Source of the DNA: Bryum argenteum
Lineage: Eukaryota; Streptophyta; Bryopsida; Bryales; Bryaceae
NCBI GenBank assembly: GCA_037043015.1
Contig: CM073330.1
Coordinates: 4,365,263-4,429,262, forward strand
DNA: 64,000 bases
Reading direction: 5' to 3'
The notes under the pieces are model-generated. The model had not been told where the DNA came from and did no database searches. It saw only the letters and a list, made by a program, of their open reading frames with translations. A program made the position numbers and the translations under genes. Of the stretch, positions 10,228 to 21,666 are shown one piece after another (positions within the stretch are counted from its first letter, which is position 1; every line of letters starts with the position of its first letter).

Positions 10228-10951
10228 TCACGGGCGCCCGTTCGTAGTTTCCTACATTGACTCACTGATGTACTGCTATCAGTCTAAGAGGTGTGATGAG
10301 ATTAATATTTATCCCATCAAACAGGGATCAATTTTACGAACTGCCGTTCGTAAGATTACGATCTCGAGACGTGGCTGACTCGACCTTTCACCATACGAAC
10401 GGCCGTTCGTAAGTGCCTAGTACTGCGAACTAAGTGGCGTCGTTTGACGAACGCCATTTCAAGTACGCTGATTTGTAAGTTACTGAGGTTACTTCTCAGC
10501 TTACGAACGGCCGTTCGTAAGATACAGATGACTAACAGCTATGACTAAGAGTTGACCTAAATCCCAAAGTAGCACGCGACCGAATTTTACGAACGGCCGT
10601 TCGAAAGTATTTTAGGTTACCATCTCGAATTTTACGAACGGCCGTTCGTAACTTTCTGACTACCTAACTACCTGAAACAACTTATACGTTAGGTTGCCTA
10701 ATCTCTATCATGTTTACAACTTGAAAGTGTTCAGCAGAAATGAAAAAAAATTCATGTACATATTTAGATTAGATTTATTTTTAGCTACCAAAAGTATTTT
10801 TGTTTTCCATGACTATTGTATTAAGGACCTCCACTATTTTTCGTTTTAGCTTATTCATCATATTGGGCAATTTTAACGACTCTGGGGTTCGAACTGTTGA
10901 CCTATCTCCCAACCTACCTAGCGACCTCATTTTACGAACGGCCGTTCGTAA
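10228..10951. promoter_or_regulatory. Palindrome cluster upstream of the ParB-like gene
   Basis: Seven copies of the 20-bp palindrome within 725 bp of the start codon's upstream side, plus partial sites near 10444 and 10981: 10228-10247 (degenerate), 10334-10353, 10393-10412, 10501-10520, 10587-10606, 10632-10651 and 10932-10951. Those at 10501, 10632 and 10932 are perfect TTACGAACGGCCGTTCGTAA. Spacing is irregular. The position suggests binding sites for a dimeric DNA-binding protein acting on this promoter; that role is inference. Confidence 0.7.
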
Positions 10952-11055
10952 ATTTCTGAGGTATCAGACAAGCACATTCTGAACGTTCGTTCGTTTTCAA
11001 GTTAGAATTCAGAATTTCATTCCCAGGAATTGGCCCAATTGTTTTTTTGTACTGT

Positions 11056-11264
11056 CCCCTTAAGAACTTACGAACGGCCGTTCGTTTTTTTTTTACAGTC
11101 CCCTTAAGAACTTACGAACGGCCGTTCGTTTTTTTTATTACATTCCCCTTGAGAACTTACGAACGGCCGTTCGTTTTTTTTAAAGTCCCCTTAAGAACTT
11201 ACGAACGGCCGTTCGTTTATTTAATGTAAACTCTGATTCAGAACTTACGAACGGCCGTTCGTAA
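11056..11264. repeat. Tandem 42-46 bp repeat, each with one palindrome
   Basis: Four tandem copies of a unit reading CCCCTTAAGAAC (CCCCTTGAGAAC in the third), the palindrome TTACGAACGGCCGTTCGT and a T-run, with palindromes at 11068, 11112, 11157 and 11199. A fifth perfect site at 11245-11264 lacks the CCCCTTAAG leader. The short frame 11047-11229 is a repeat by-product. Confidence 0.9.
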
Positions 11265-12599
11265 ACTCTGAAACACGTGCTAACGTGTCAACAGTTCCAA
11301 AGGCCTTTTGCAACTATTCTAACATGTCTGAAAAAAACTGTGAACAAAAAACAATGCTATTCAAATCAAAACACACATTGACAATCAAAACACACATTCT
11401 CAAAGACAATGATTCCTTTTTGTACCTTAGGTGATATGTGATCCGCTTCCAAAAACAGTTAACGATCACCTGCAAAACACGCACACAAGTTCATCAGATT
11501 CATCTCCAAACATAAGCATACTTCAATGTTCTTCTACAAACGTGCAATGTAAAACCTCAAATGCAATGCAAACTAAAACTTGCTGGATTCTACAAAACTA
11601 AATAACATCACAAAATAAACTGCAATACACAAAACTGTGCAATTGTGCAGTACACAAAACTATGCAATTGTGCAGTACACAAAACTGTGCACATAATTAT
11701 ACAGAATTAGACACTAGCAATCCAAGTATTGAGGAATTCTACAGAAATAGGAAAAGCAGGGGACAGAGCTCTTCACCTCGAAATTTTTTCGAGGCAGCGA
11801 TGACCTTGCTGCAGCGTCAACCACAGAGCTCTAAAAAGTGTAAAAACATCGACCTCCTTGGCGATGACCTCCTCGTCGAGGACCTCCTCGCAAATGACCT
11901 CCTCGTCGAGGACCTCCTCGATGCAGCGTCAACGGCAGGGGTCCGGAAAACAGAAAAGCAGGACAAATGTGACGGCTATGGCGCGCAAACTTCTCAGGAA
12001 ATGCAGTTCTGCAGATGGAGCGTAGAGCGACACACACAGAAATGCGAGAATCAGACACAGAAATGCGAGAATCAGACACAGACACACAGAGCGACACACA
12101 CAGAAATGCGCGAATCACAGAAACAAACCACGCAAACAAACGGCGTGAATCAGACAGAAATGGCGAGAATCTCACAGAAAAGGCCGTGCGAGCTGCGGTG
12201 CCAGCGAAGGCGCGAGCTGCAATGCGAGCGCAGTCGCGACCTGGTGTGCGAGTGAACGCGCGAGCTGCGGCGCCAAAGAAATCGACAACAAATGTGCGAA
12301 AAACAGAAAAAACAAAAGAGCGAAGACAGCGCGCGAATCGAGGCGAAAAAATGAGAATGAGCAGAGGCGAGGAGGGTGGCGCAGGGAGGAGGACGGGCAG
12401 CCGCCAAAACGCGGCATTGATGTCGAGTCATCATGTCATATCCGTGCGGGCCCATCATCACTTTTCATCATTGCACGGTGATAGGCCCTGAAGCGCTCGG
12501 TCATGGGGCCTCGACCAATTTCATTATAAATTTTAAAAGAACAATTCGCGGTCATAGACTCATAGGCCCTGCGCAATGGTTTTTTTTTTTAAATTAAAA
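11265..12599. other. Non-coding spacer with several short repeats
   Basis: From 11265 to 11620 the sequence is A/C-rich with CAAAACACACATT repeated. At about 11628-11695 a 25-bp unit (TACACAAAACTGTGCAATTGTGCAG) occurs about three times. At 11850-11925 GACCTCCTCGTCGAGG repeats. At 12025-12120 ACACAGAAATGCGAGAATCAG repeats, and 12180-12300 has GCGCGAGCTGC repeats. Open frames 11662-12255 and 12015-12491 follow these repeats and are not convincing proteins. 12300-12470 is GC-richer and 12540-12599 returns to A/T runs. Confidence 0.6.
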
Positions 12600-13850
12600 A
12601 TTCAATTGCTTTTTGGGCAATTTAAGTATACTATATAATAAAAAAAATTTAAAAAATATTCAAAGTTTAGAACTAGCATATTGAAATATAGTATTTAAGA
12701 AGTGAAATTAGAATTCACAAAAATTTATTCGCAATTTTTTTATCTATAACATATTTAAAAAAAACGAAAAGTTTAAAACTAGCATATTATAATTTAATAT
12801 TCAAGAAGTGAAATTAGAATTCAAAAAAAAAAAAATTGCAATTTTTTTATTTATAACATATTTAAAAAAAACTAAAAGTTTAGAACTAGCATATTTTAAT
12901 TTAGTATTCAAGAAGTGAACTTAGAAATCACAAAAATTTGTTCGCAATTACTTTATTTTTATAACATATTTAAAAAGAACTAAAAGTTTAGAACTAGCAT
13001 ATGTTAATTTCGTATTGAAGAAGTGAAATTATAATTCAAAAATATATTTTTGCATTTTTTTAATTTATAACATATTTTTAAAAAATTCAAAGTTTAGAAC
13101 TACCATATTTTAATTTAGTATTCAAGAAGTCAAATTAGAATTCACAATAATTTATTCGCAATTTTTTTATTTATAACATATTTCAAAAAAACTAAAAGTC
13201 TAGAACTAGCATAATTTAACTTGGTATTGAAGAAGTAAAATTAGAATTCACAAATATTTATTGGGAAGTTTTTTATTTATAACATATTTAAAATAAACTA
13301 AAAGCTTAGAGCTAGCATATTTTAGTTTAGTATTAAACAAGTCAAATTAGATTTCACCAAAAAAACTTTCGCAATTTTATTATTTATAACATATTTTTAA
13401 AAAACTAAAAGTTTAGAACTAGGATATTTTAATTTAGTATTCAAGAAGTGAACTTAGAATTCACGAAATAAAATTTTCAATTTTTTTATGTATAACATAT
13501 TTTTTAAAAACTAAAAGTTTAGAACTAGGATATTTTAATTTAGTATTCAAGAAGTGAACTTAGAATTCACGAAATAAAATTTTCAATTTTTTTATGTATA
13601 GCATATTTTTTAAAAACTAAAAGTTTAGAACTAGCATATTTTAATTTAGTATTCAAGAAGTGAAATTAGAATTCACAAATATTTATTCGCAATTCTTTTA
13701 TTTATAACAGTTTTAAAAAAAACTAAAAGTTTAGAACTAGCATATTTTAATTTAGTTTTCAAGAAGTGAAATTAGAATTCGCAATTTTTATATTTATAAC
13801 TTATTTTAAAAAAACTACAAGTTTAGAACTAGCATATTCATTCTTCTGTT
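12600..13850. repeat. AT-rich satellite, about twelve 106-107 bp units
   Basis: The motif GTTTAGAACTAGCATAT and close variants recurs at about 12665, 12771, 12878, 12986, 13092, 13198, 13304, 13411, 13517, 13623, 13729 and 13821. Each unit also contains GAAGTGAAATTAGAATTCAC and TTTATAACATATTT. Copies are clearly diverged, except that the two neighbours around 13411-13620 are almost identical. Confidence 0.9.
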
Positions 13851-16560
13851 ATTTAGAACAAATTAGAGACGAAATTAGATTATTCGCTAATAATATGTTA
13901 AGGACATGGAATGAAAGGAGAATAAGAACTCAAACTTAAATAAACTAGGATTAACAAAAGAAGGGAACACAAACAACGCGAACAAAGAAGACTCAGTTAG
14001 AATATCAAGATATGAGTTAAGACTCTTATATATACCACCAGATACGAAGCTACTACCGAGACTTCTTAAGCGACTTCTGAGACTTGTTCAGAGACTTTCG
14101 AGCCTTTTTTAGCGTCTTCCAAGGTAGGAATTACGGTTTAAGGTTTTGTTTTTAGTCGTTTAGGGGTTTGGTTCTACGGTATGTGGTAAAATATCCTAAA
14201 ATATCTCAATATTGCAACCTTCGTGAAGATATTTTTGGTTTCAAGCCCAGAACAAACAACTATTATTAGTTCTTAAATGAAACTACAAACAAGAAGTTGA
14301 ATTTAAAGATTGCGTTACAAAAGGAGATGCAATGAACTTAAAGATTTGCTAATAATTTGTGAACTTACATTTTGAAATCATAATTCACATAAACTTATTT
14401 CAACTTTGTTCTTTTGAACGTAGACTGAACCAAATTTGAGTTCACGGAAAAAAAAAAATTCTTAGTTACCTTAAATGTGGGTTTGGGTAGGAATTAGGGT
14501 TTAAGATTTTTGTGTTTGTTGTTTAGGGTTGAGTATTTACGGGTTTGGCTCTAGGGTATGTGGTAAAATATCCTAAGCCATATCTCAATAATGCAACATT
14601 AATGAAGGTATTTTTGGTTTGAAGTCCTAATTAAGCAACTATTATTAGACGCCATGAATTGGCCAATCCTTATGATTTTGGCAGCTTGAAATAATGTATA
14701 TAGCACAACTGAAAACAATGCCATGTAGATAATTGCATTGAAATCAACATGCCTTGAGTGGACGAAAATAAAGTATTAATATATTTTCCCATCTTAAAAC
14801 TTTTTTGTATTTTTTCACTCTACTTATTTCAATACTGTGCGGCCAAATATAAAAGGGATGGGGCCAACTTAACGAATATGGCGTATAACTTCTTAAATGA
14901 AACTAGAATAAATAGTTGAATTTAAAGATGGCCATACAATCAGAGGTTGATTTTACTTCAAAAGTCGCTAATATTATGTACAGGTACATTTTTAAATCAT
15001 ATTTCACATAATCTTATTCCCAATTCTATTAGTGATAACATATACAAAACCAAATTAGAAAAAATTTGCAATACATGGTAAATTACATTTCGTAAATGTT
15101 TTCTCCACGCTGTACACTCAAAATCACTTCATAACACATGATTCAAATGATTCTGAAGGTATTAAATGATGTTCATGTAAAAGTATGTCAAAATTTGAGT
15201 TCATGATAATATTTCTTTTATATTTACCTTACATGTGGTTTACGGTAGGGATTAGGACTTAGGGTTTTCGTTTGAGTCGTTTAGGGTTTAGGGTTTACGG
15301 GTTTCGCTCTATGCTATGTATTAAAATGCCCTAAGCAATATATCAATTATGCAACACTTGTACCGATATATTGGGTTTCAAGCCCTAAACAAGCAACTAT
15401 TATTCGTTCTTAAATTAAAGGACGAAAAACAAGTTGGACTTAAAGACTGCGATACAAACCGAGGTAGTTTTTAACTAGAGAATTTGTTAGTTATATGTGA
15501 AGAAACGCATCAAAATTATAATTCACATGAATTCTTTCTCACTTTTGTTATTTTAAACATATACACAACCAAATATGTAAAAGTATATTAAAAATTGACT
15601 TCACGATACAATATCTTTTACATTTAATATTAATGTGGTCTAGAGTAGAGATTCGGGTGTAAGGGTTTGGTTCTAGTCGTGTAGGGTTTAGGATTTACGG
15701 GCTTCGCTCTTGGGTATTTGGTAAAATATCCTAAGCAGAATCTCAATAATGCAACTTCAGTGAAGATATGATTGGTTTGGAGCCCAATACAATCAACTAT
15801 TATCCGTTCTTAAATAAAACTTGAAAAAAAAGTTGAATATAAAGATTGTCATACAAAACAAGGTAGATTTTAATCTAAATTTCCTAATTATAAATTAAGG
15901 TACGTTTTGAAATCCTAATTCACATAAATTTATTCCTAATTCTATTCTTTAGAACAGATACACAACCAAATAAGAACAAATTTGCAACACATGCTAAATT
16001 ACATATCGTAAATGTTATCTCGAGGCCATCCACTCAAAATGACTATTTTGCACAAGATTCACATGTTTGTGAAGGTATGTCAAAATTAAAGTTCAGGATA
16101 CAATTTGTTTTAGATCGATCATAAATGAGGATTAGGGGAGAGACTAGTAAGGGTTTACGGTTTTGGCCCTCGTTGTTTAGGGATTAGGGTGTACGGGTTT
16201 GGCTCTAGGATATGTGGTAAAATGTCCTAAGCAATATCTCAATCATGCATCTGTCGTAAAGATATGGTAGGGTTGAAGCCCAAAAACAAGCAAGTATTAT
16301 ATGTTCTTAAATTAAACTAGGAAAAAAGTTGAATTTAAGATTGCCATACAAACCGAGGTAGAAATAACTTTTAAATTTCCTAATTATATGTGAAGGTAGG
16401 TTTTAAAATTACAATTGACATAAATATATTCCCAATATTGTTATTTAGGAAAATCATATACAATACCAAATTTCAACAAATTTGCAACACATGCTAAAAT
16501 AAGAATTTTTTTTAGATATTGTACTTCAATGTTCAATAACAATTGAATAAATCAAGTAAC
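13851..16560. repeat. Long-period diverged tandem repeat, 380-530 bp
   Basis: GTATGTGGTAAAATATCC-like sequence recurs near 14179, 14556, 15316, 15715 and 16210, and TTCTTAAATGAAACTA-like sequence near 14267, 14890, 15411, 15807 and 16302. Each unit also has GTTTAGGGTTTA(GGG)TTTACGGG, a partly telomere-like motif. One interval is longer because a 230-bp mobile element sits at 14651-14883. No coding frame is present. Confidence 0.75.
14651..14883. mobile_element. MITE copy B, interrupting the long-period repeat
   Basis: It ends with CCAACTTAACGAATATGGCG on the right and begins with CGCCATGAATTGGCCAATCC on the left. Its interior (GTATATAGCACAACTGAAAA, ATGCCATGTAGATAATT, GTGCGGCCAAATATAAA) matches the better-preserved copy at 33214-33456. 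The left inverted repeat has lost about 8 bp. Neighbouring repeat units without the insertion read ACTATTATTAGTTCTTAAAT, which gives an empty-site comparison. Confidence 0.75.
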
Positions 16561-17190
16561 ACTTAACGAGCTTAATAAATATACCACAACAAATATTCTA
16601 TTTCGGTGTATTTCCAAATATGTGGATCTTCGCCATACCAAAATCTAGTTTTTTGCACACATTTCTGGTAGATGTACCTAAAACCAGTAGCACCGCCACT
16701 ATCAACACGTAGGTCCCCCAAGAACCGCACCTAGCCTAAACTAGAATTGTTAGAACACTCAATTTAAATTGACCTATCAAAATAGTAAAGAAGCTATTGA
16801 TTTTGGGTCGAATCATGAATGAAAATTTATAACAGCTAAGGTGGTGTTTGCGTAATTACCACAGAGGTTGATTACGGGTCCTCCACTACTTTAGTGTTTG
16901 AAGATTTGTAATAATTCGTGTGTTTCACAAAAAAATATGAAAAAGTTGTAAACCTTCTTAAAAAGTATCTTGATACCCAAAAAATAATACCCATTATAAA
17001 TAGACCAGCTATAAATGGGCGAATTTCCTTATGTTGGTGGTTATGAGTACAAATACCATATTTAACCCGTTGTATGTGGGGGCCGAACAATAATTTATGG
17101 CCGGATTGAATGCCGCGCGCGGCTCATCATTGCGGGCAGGTCAATGAAAGTTTATATTCGGGTAGGGCAGCCTCCTCCAAAATTCGGGGG
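16561..17190. other. AT-rich spacer upstream of a TATA-like promoter
   Basis: No convincing coding frame. From 17085 the sequence becomes GC-richer (GCCGCGCGCGGC at about 17111 is a 12-bp palindrome) and leads into the TATA-like motif at 17192. Confidence 0.5.
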
Positions 17191-17191
17191 G

Positions 17192-17199
17192 TATATAAA
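17192..17199 (+). promoter_or_regulatory. TATA-box-like motif
   Basis: TATATAAA sits in GGGGGTATATAAAGGCCCGCCCC. GC-rich flanks around an isolated TATA motif fit a core promoter firing to the right, towards the palindrome array and the DUF7869-like gene. No transcript evidence is available. Confidence 0.45.
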
Positions 17200-17289
17200 G
17201 GCCCGCCCCTCACAATGAGCTCCCATTTCATGAGTTTTTTTCCGCTCACTTCGTCGTTCTCTCTTGGAGGGTTGAGGTTAGCATTTTCG

Positions 17290-17387
17290 TGACGTCATCA
17301 CTTTAATGACGTCATTATGATTAGCTGTCAGTGTCAGGTTACTTTGCTGACGTGTCAGTGTCAGACTGTCGTCAGCAGCTGACGTCA
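17290..17387. promoter_or_regulatory. Cluster of TGACGTCA (bZIP/CRE-type) sites
   Basis: Three exact TGACGTCA octamers at 17290-17297, 17307-17314 and 17380-17387, plus TGACGTGTCA near 17347. TGACGTCA is the classic palindromic target of plant TGA/bZIP factors. The cluster lies between the TATA motif and the 22-bp palindrome array, which suggests regulatory DNA. Confidence 0.5.
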
Positions 17388-17394
17388 TCTCGAC

Positions 17395-17613
17395 TTACGA
17401 ACTGCCGTTCGTAAGTTGACGAACTGCAGTTCGTAAACTTACGAACTGCAGTTCGTATAACTTACGAACTGCAGTTCGCTAACTTTCGATCTGCAGTTCG
17501 TTAACTTACGAGTTACAGATGGTTAACTTACGAACTGTAGTTCGTAAACTTACAAACTGCAGTTCGTATACTTACGAACTGTAGTTTGTTAAATTAAGAT
17601 CTGGAGTTCGTCT
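17395..17613. repeat. 22-bp-period array of about ten palindromes
   Basis: Sites start at 17395, 17417, 17439, 17462, 17484, 17505, 17528, 17550, 17572 and 17594. Most read TTACGAACTGCAGTTCGTAA or a close variant; those at 17505 and 17594 are strongly degraded. The period is 22 bp, about two helical turns, so all centres face the same side of the DNA. Further single sites follow at 17700-17719 and 17973-17992. Confidence 0.9.
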
Positions 17614-18364
17614 TTTTTATATGAAGGGGTCCGCAAATACTGTGTCACGTCACACTGTAACAGCACACTTACATTTCAATGTAACCGACAGTTCACTATA
17701 TACGAACTACCGTTCGTAAAGTATAGCACGCTTGAAATGCAACATTAGTTTTCACTTCTCTGTTAAGTGTTGAAGTGCTTTTGCTCCGAATTTCAAATCC
17801 TTGCGGAGTAGCAGTTGCCGCGTGTAGCAGTAGTAAAAGTTTTACGACCTCTCCTTTGTAATCACAATTTGAATGTTGTCACGCATCTTTCTGATACTAG
17901 AGGGAGCTTCGCTGTGTTGATGGCCGGTATAAATTTTACCTCAATCATTGTGGAGGCCAAATCAATTTGGATTTACGAACTGTAGTTCGCTAATTGCAGC
18001 TTTGAGGTTGAGGCGATCAATATGAAATTATGGGTATAGGTCAAGTTGGTGGATGATCGATGGAGTTTTTCTTTCGCGATGCACTGGACGCAATGCATTG
18101 ATTGTGAATGCATGTCCGCTTCCTATGATAACGAACTTCTGATCTGTGCTTCGTACCGCCTGCATCAATTTTTGTGTCGTCCGAGCACCTTCAATATTTG
18201 CATCCTTAGCGGTCCGCACATGCAGTAGTGTTGAATTTAGATTGAGTAGGAGAGCGTTGGTCTGGATGCGATTACGTGCAGGATAGCGTGGGTGATTTAT
18301 ATCACGAATAACTAATGGAAGCAGAGGCATTGTTGTGTGTTGTGTAGGTCCTGGTGTTCAAGTT
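17614..18364. other. 5' region of the DUF7869-like gene with two palindromes
   Basis: It holds palindrome sites at 17700-17719 (ATACGAACTACCGTTCGTAA) and 17973-17992 (TTACGAACTGTAGTTCGCTA). A 100-codon minus-strand frame (18028-18330) and a 60-codon plus-strand frame (18046-18228) overlap. The minus one has a fairly protein-like composition (ARTTQKLMQAVRSTDQKFVI) but no recognisable domain, so I leave it uncalled. Confidence 0.45.
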
Positions 18365-21300
18365 ATGGAATCTGCTTCAGTATGGGAGGATGAGGAGTTG
18401 AACGGGTCTGGCCCTTGCATCGCAGATGATGTGAGCGAATGGGTACGCTCTTAATATCTTCAATTCCTTTCTCCTTATAGTATATACTACTCATCGGATT
18501 CAACTAAGTAGGAACTGATTTGGTAGGAATAAGAAAGCTTTATCAACTAGCATGTATAAATGATTGAACTTAATAACAAGATTGGGTGAACCGAAAGTTT
18601 TCCCGTTTCAAAGGTTTTATAATGTTAGTACATGGTGTGTGTTAGCCGCAATGATCTATACGTTGATCAGAATGGTGCGATATACTGAGACAGTCACGTA
18701 AATTGTCGTGTATAGGGTACTGCATCAACCGCAGATGTGGGACAAGATGATCTCAATGTGGAGGATGTTATTGATAATTCTCCCATCCCTGATTGTGATG
18801 GTATTAGTAGGGATGAGTGGAAGGGTCTAATGGTAGAGGTCAGACAAAGAACGGGCGAAAATTTGCCGATGTCCTTGTTTCTGCTACAAATCCCATCTTG
18901 TCTGTGGATGGTGAGAATGAACTAGGTAACATGAACTTTGGCGTTGTGGTGTGTGCAATATTTGATGGGGACTCGGCACTCCGCAACATGTGTATCTGTT
19001 GGCCCATTCGGTCTCTATTTCTAAAGAGTGTGAGTGTTTACGACCATCTTAGAAAGCACGCTTATATCGTCTGCGAGGATGAGATGAGAAAGTTCGACCG
19101 TAAAGGAAAGCGCCGCTATGACACCACTAATAGGGCGTACAAAACTAAGAAAACACAAGATTGGAGGATATCTGAAGACGAGATCGCTAAGGTGTACATG
19201 GGAGAATGTTGCGACCGTCATTGCATTAGAATGTTCCCTCCGAGTATAATCCGAGTGGCACGTCAAGAAATGTTCTTAAGGGATACTGAAGAGAGACGTT
19301 CGAAGAACCTCGACATTCATCGTCAAAGTTTCGTTCGATTGATGGTAATGAGGATCTTGTGATGTTTCAATTCAAAGAAGTGTGTGAAAGGTTGGAAGCT
19401 CATCCATGGAGTATCGAATAGGACATTCGGTATGAGAAACAGGCTAAAGAGGGGGCGAGCACGTCTGCATGGCAATATGGGGAAATCTAAACCGAGGGCA
19501 TCTACGGCACATGCGGCTTTTGTTTTGGAGAGTATGATCATGAACCTTGCTGACCAAATGCCTTATCCATGTACATTACCATCCGGTCAACGTGTTGCGC
19601 AAAAGATTCTTCCAACTGGAATACGATGGAATCAATTTCTTCCCCGAGTGAATGAGGTTTGCATTACTTGCATGTTTCAAATGAGTACATTAGTCAAATA
19701 CTTTGCAAATCAACCCTCGATTTTTTATTGACTCTATAAGTGCAAAATTGTTTGTAGGTGAATACGGAATTCGGACTCAAACCTATCTCAGCAACTCTTC
19801 TAAGTCGAATACGCGTATCAAGATTTGCTGAGTATCGGATCAAGCGAAGGGGAGACTCATTCTCAAGATGTTCCAAGTGCGATACATATAACACGTTGAA
19901 ACAATCAGCAGTACCCGGATCGGAAGAACACAAAGAGTATGCGTTGAAGTACACCAAACATACAAATGCTCAAACGGCGGCCCGTGTTGCATATTGGTCG
20001 GATCGAACACATTCAAGAAAAAAAACATTGGAATTTGTGAGCATTTTGCACGATAAGATGGACCACTCCAAAACTGCACTTCCATGTCTTCGATCTCGGA
20101 CAAAAGATTTGGATGCCCTGATGAAGCTACCCATTTCAGTGATGGGCATGTATGCTCATGGACATGGGGATTCAAGGTATGCTCACTATACAGTGGATAT
20201 GTTTCCTAATGATAGTAACTTCACAATTGGGTATGTTGCCAAATTGTTGCGTGATATAAAAACACGCCAACACATCGTCGAGCATTATTTCCACAAAGTG
20301 AAAGCACCGCATTGTATAGAGCCATTCTGCAGGGAAAGAAATGTGTTTAGCATCTCTCAAGGAACCAAATCGAGAGTTCCAGAGTAGCACGACCGCTTGC
20401 ACCGGTATTGCATATCCAATTGGATAATTGTTGGAGGAGAACAAAAATAGATACTCTTTTTGTTTTTGGTCGTTGATAGTGGCGAAGAGGATTGTGAGAG
20501 AAGTGGTAGTATCATTCATGATGGTGGGACATACGCATGAAGACATCGATGCTTCATTTGGGAGGTGGAGTGCGGTTTTGAAAGAGAAGAATCATCCAAC
20601 ACTTCCCATGCTAATGAAATCTTACATGGATCTAGACAAGGATGGCCCCATGATTCCACACCTTATTGAGGAAGTTCCAGTTTTTCAAGTTCATTGCTCC
20701 ATACATGGCAAAGGCTCGAAAGGACGAGGCTAAAAGGCCATAGCAAGGAAGTCAATTCGATTCTTTATCCATGAGGACGGATGGCCTTTGATGCAATACA
20801 AATTAGCATGTACGGAAGAAAAATGGAAACCAACACATTCAGCTGGGATCAAATTGTGGAAGGCTGACGAAAGAGGTAGGCCTATATTACCTCCTGAGGA
20901 TGCTCAGCCGTTTGCTGTGAAATCAAAAGGATTGAAGCATGAAGATGAGATACTGAAGGGTATTGATGGATTCATTGCACATTACAATATGCTGCTGAAT
21001 GCGAACGTGACGCCCGCTTTCAGAGGAGAGCATTCTCATTACGTGGAGTACTGGACAGGGGTACGAGATGCAATTAGGTCAATGACAAGTGTTGCAGGAA
21101 TCGAAGGTGATGTGCCGTTGAAATGTGGATTTTGGCCGACAAGCCGACTTTGCATAGACGATGTACAATCAGTAAATCGAATAGCAGAAGGACACGAAGC
21201 GGAGGTGGTCTTTGGAGAGGACGACGTGGAGGAAGAAGAAGACCATTATATTGGAACAATAGATGACAGACCACCGCCGTCTTTCACTACAGGACGAGAC

Positions 21301-21666
21301 ATTTTGAAGGGATTCTTGGTTTTTGTAATACCAGCAGAAGGTTGCGAGGAACTAATATGGCTAGGGAAGGTTATGAACCAACCACAAATGGACCCAACGC
21401 AACCAAATTTCAAGACATTCAAAGTGCGTTGGTGGGTGCCAGACAACAATGACAACCCTATTGCGGAGTTGTACCGAGGATGGGATACAGTTCACGAATT
21501 TCCATACAAGTTAGATATTTCAACAAAAACGGAAGATACGATATCTACAGATAGCGTTGTTGCTTCTTGGAGGCCTCTGAAAGGCAGGATACAATTTGCC
21601 CCGGCATCGCAAATCCAATTTGCTCTTGACAATCTACGTCGCATCATAGAGTTTGAAGAATCCTAG
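18365..21666 (+). pseudogene. Decayed DUF7869-like (transposase-like) gene
   Basis: Probable first exon 18365-18442 (26 codons), intron 18443-18715, then coding sequence whose frame changes near 18817-18925, 19340-19384 and 20430, so it is a relic. A clean 101-bp intron lies at 19657-19757 (GAG/GTTTGC to TTTGTAG). Landmarks in order: cysteine-containing GECCDRHCIRMFPPSIIR near 19202; GWKLIHGVSNRTFGMRNRLK near 19390; KMDHSKTALPCL near 20060; SVMGMYAHGHGDSRYAHY near 20140; LHIQLDNC at about 20408, split by a frameshift from ENKNRYSFCFWSL; and VGHTHEDIDASFGRWS near 20524. The last three fit the family I know as DUF7869, where spaced acidic residues may form a nuclease-like site (inference). An in-frame TAA at 20731 separates it from 20788-21666 (292 codons), which has an acidic patch (GEDDVEEEEDHY) and an ordered C-terminal domain. 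Confidence 0.6.

Noticed and set aside
11047-12491. Frames in the repeat-rich spacer (VPLRTYERPFV, DDLLVEDLL, EMRESDT repeats)
   Set aside because: Each repeats with the underlying DNA repeat; no conserved domain or start context.
14140-16250. Interstitial telomere array (TTTAGGG)
   Set aside because: Only isolated one- or two-copy motifs inside a longer repeat; no true telomeric run.
7999-17992. Palindromes as CRISPR repeats or Rho-independent terminators
   Set aside because: Spacing is irregular or 22 bp, there are no unique spacers of CRISPR size, and the locus is eukaryotic with introns.
18028-18330. 100-codon minus-strand frame with protein-like composition
   Set aside because: Overlaps a plus-strand frame, lies in the presumed 5' region of the next gene and has no recognisable family; left uncalled.
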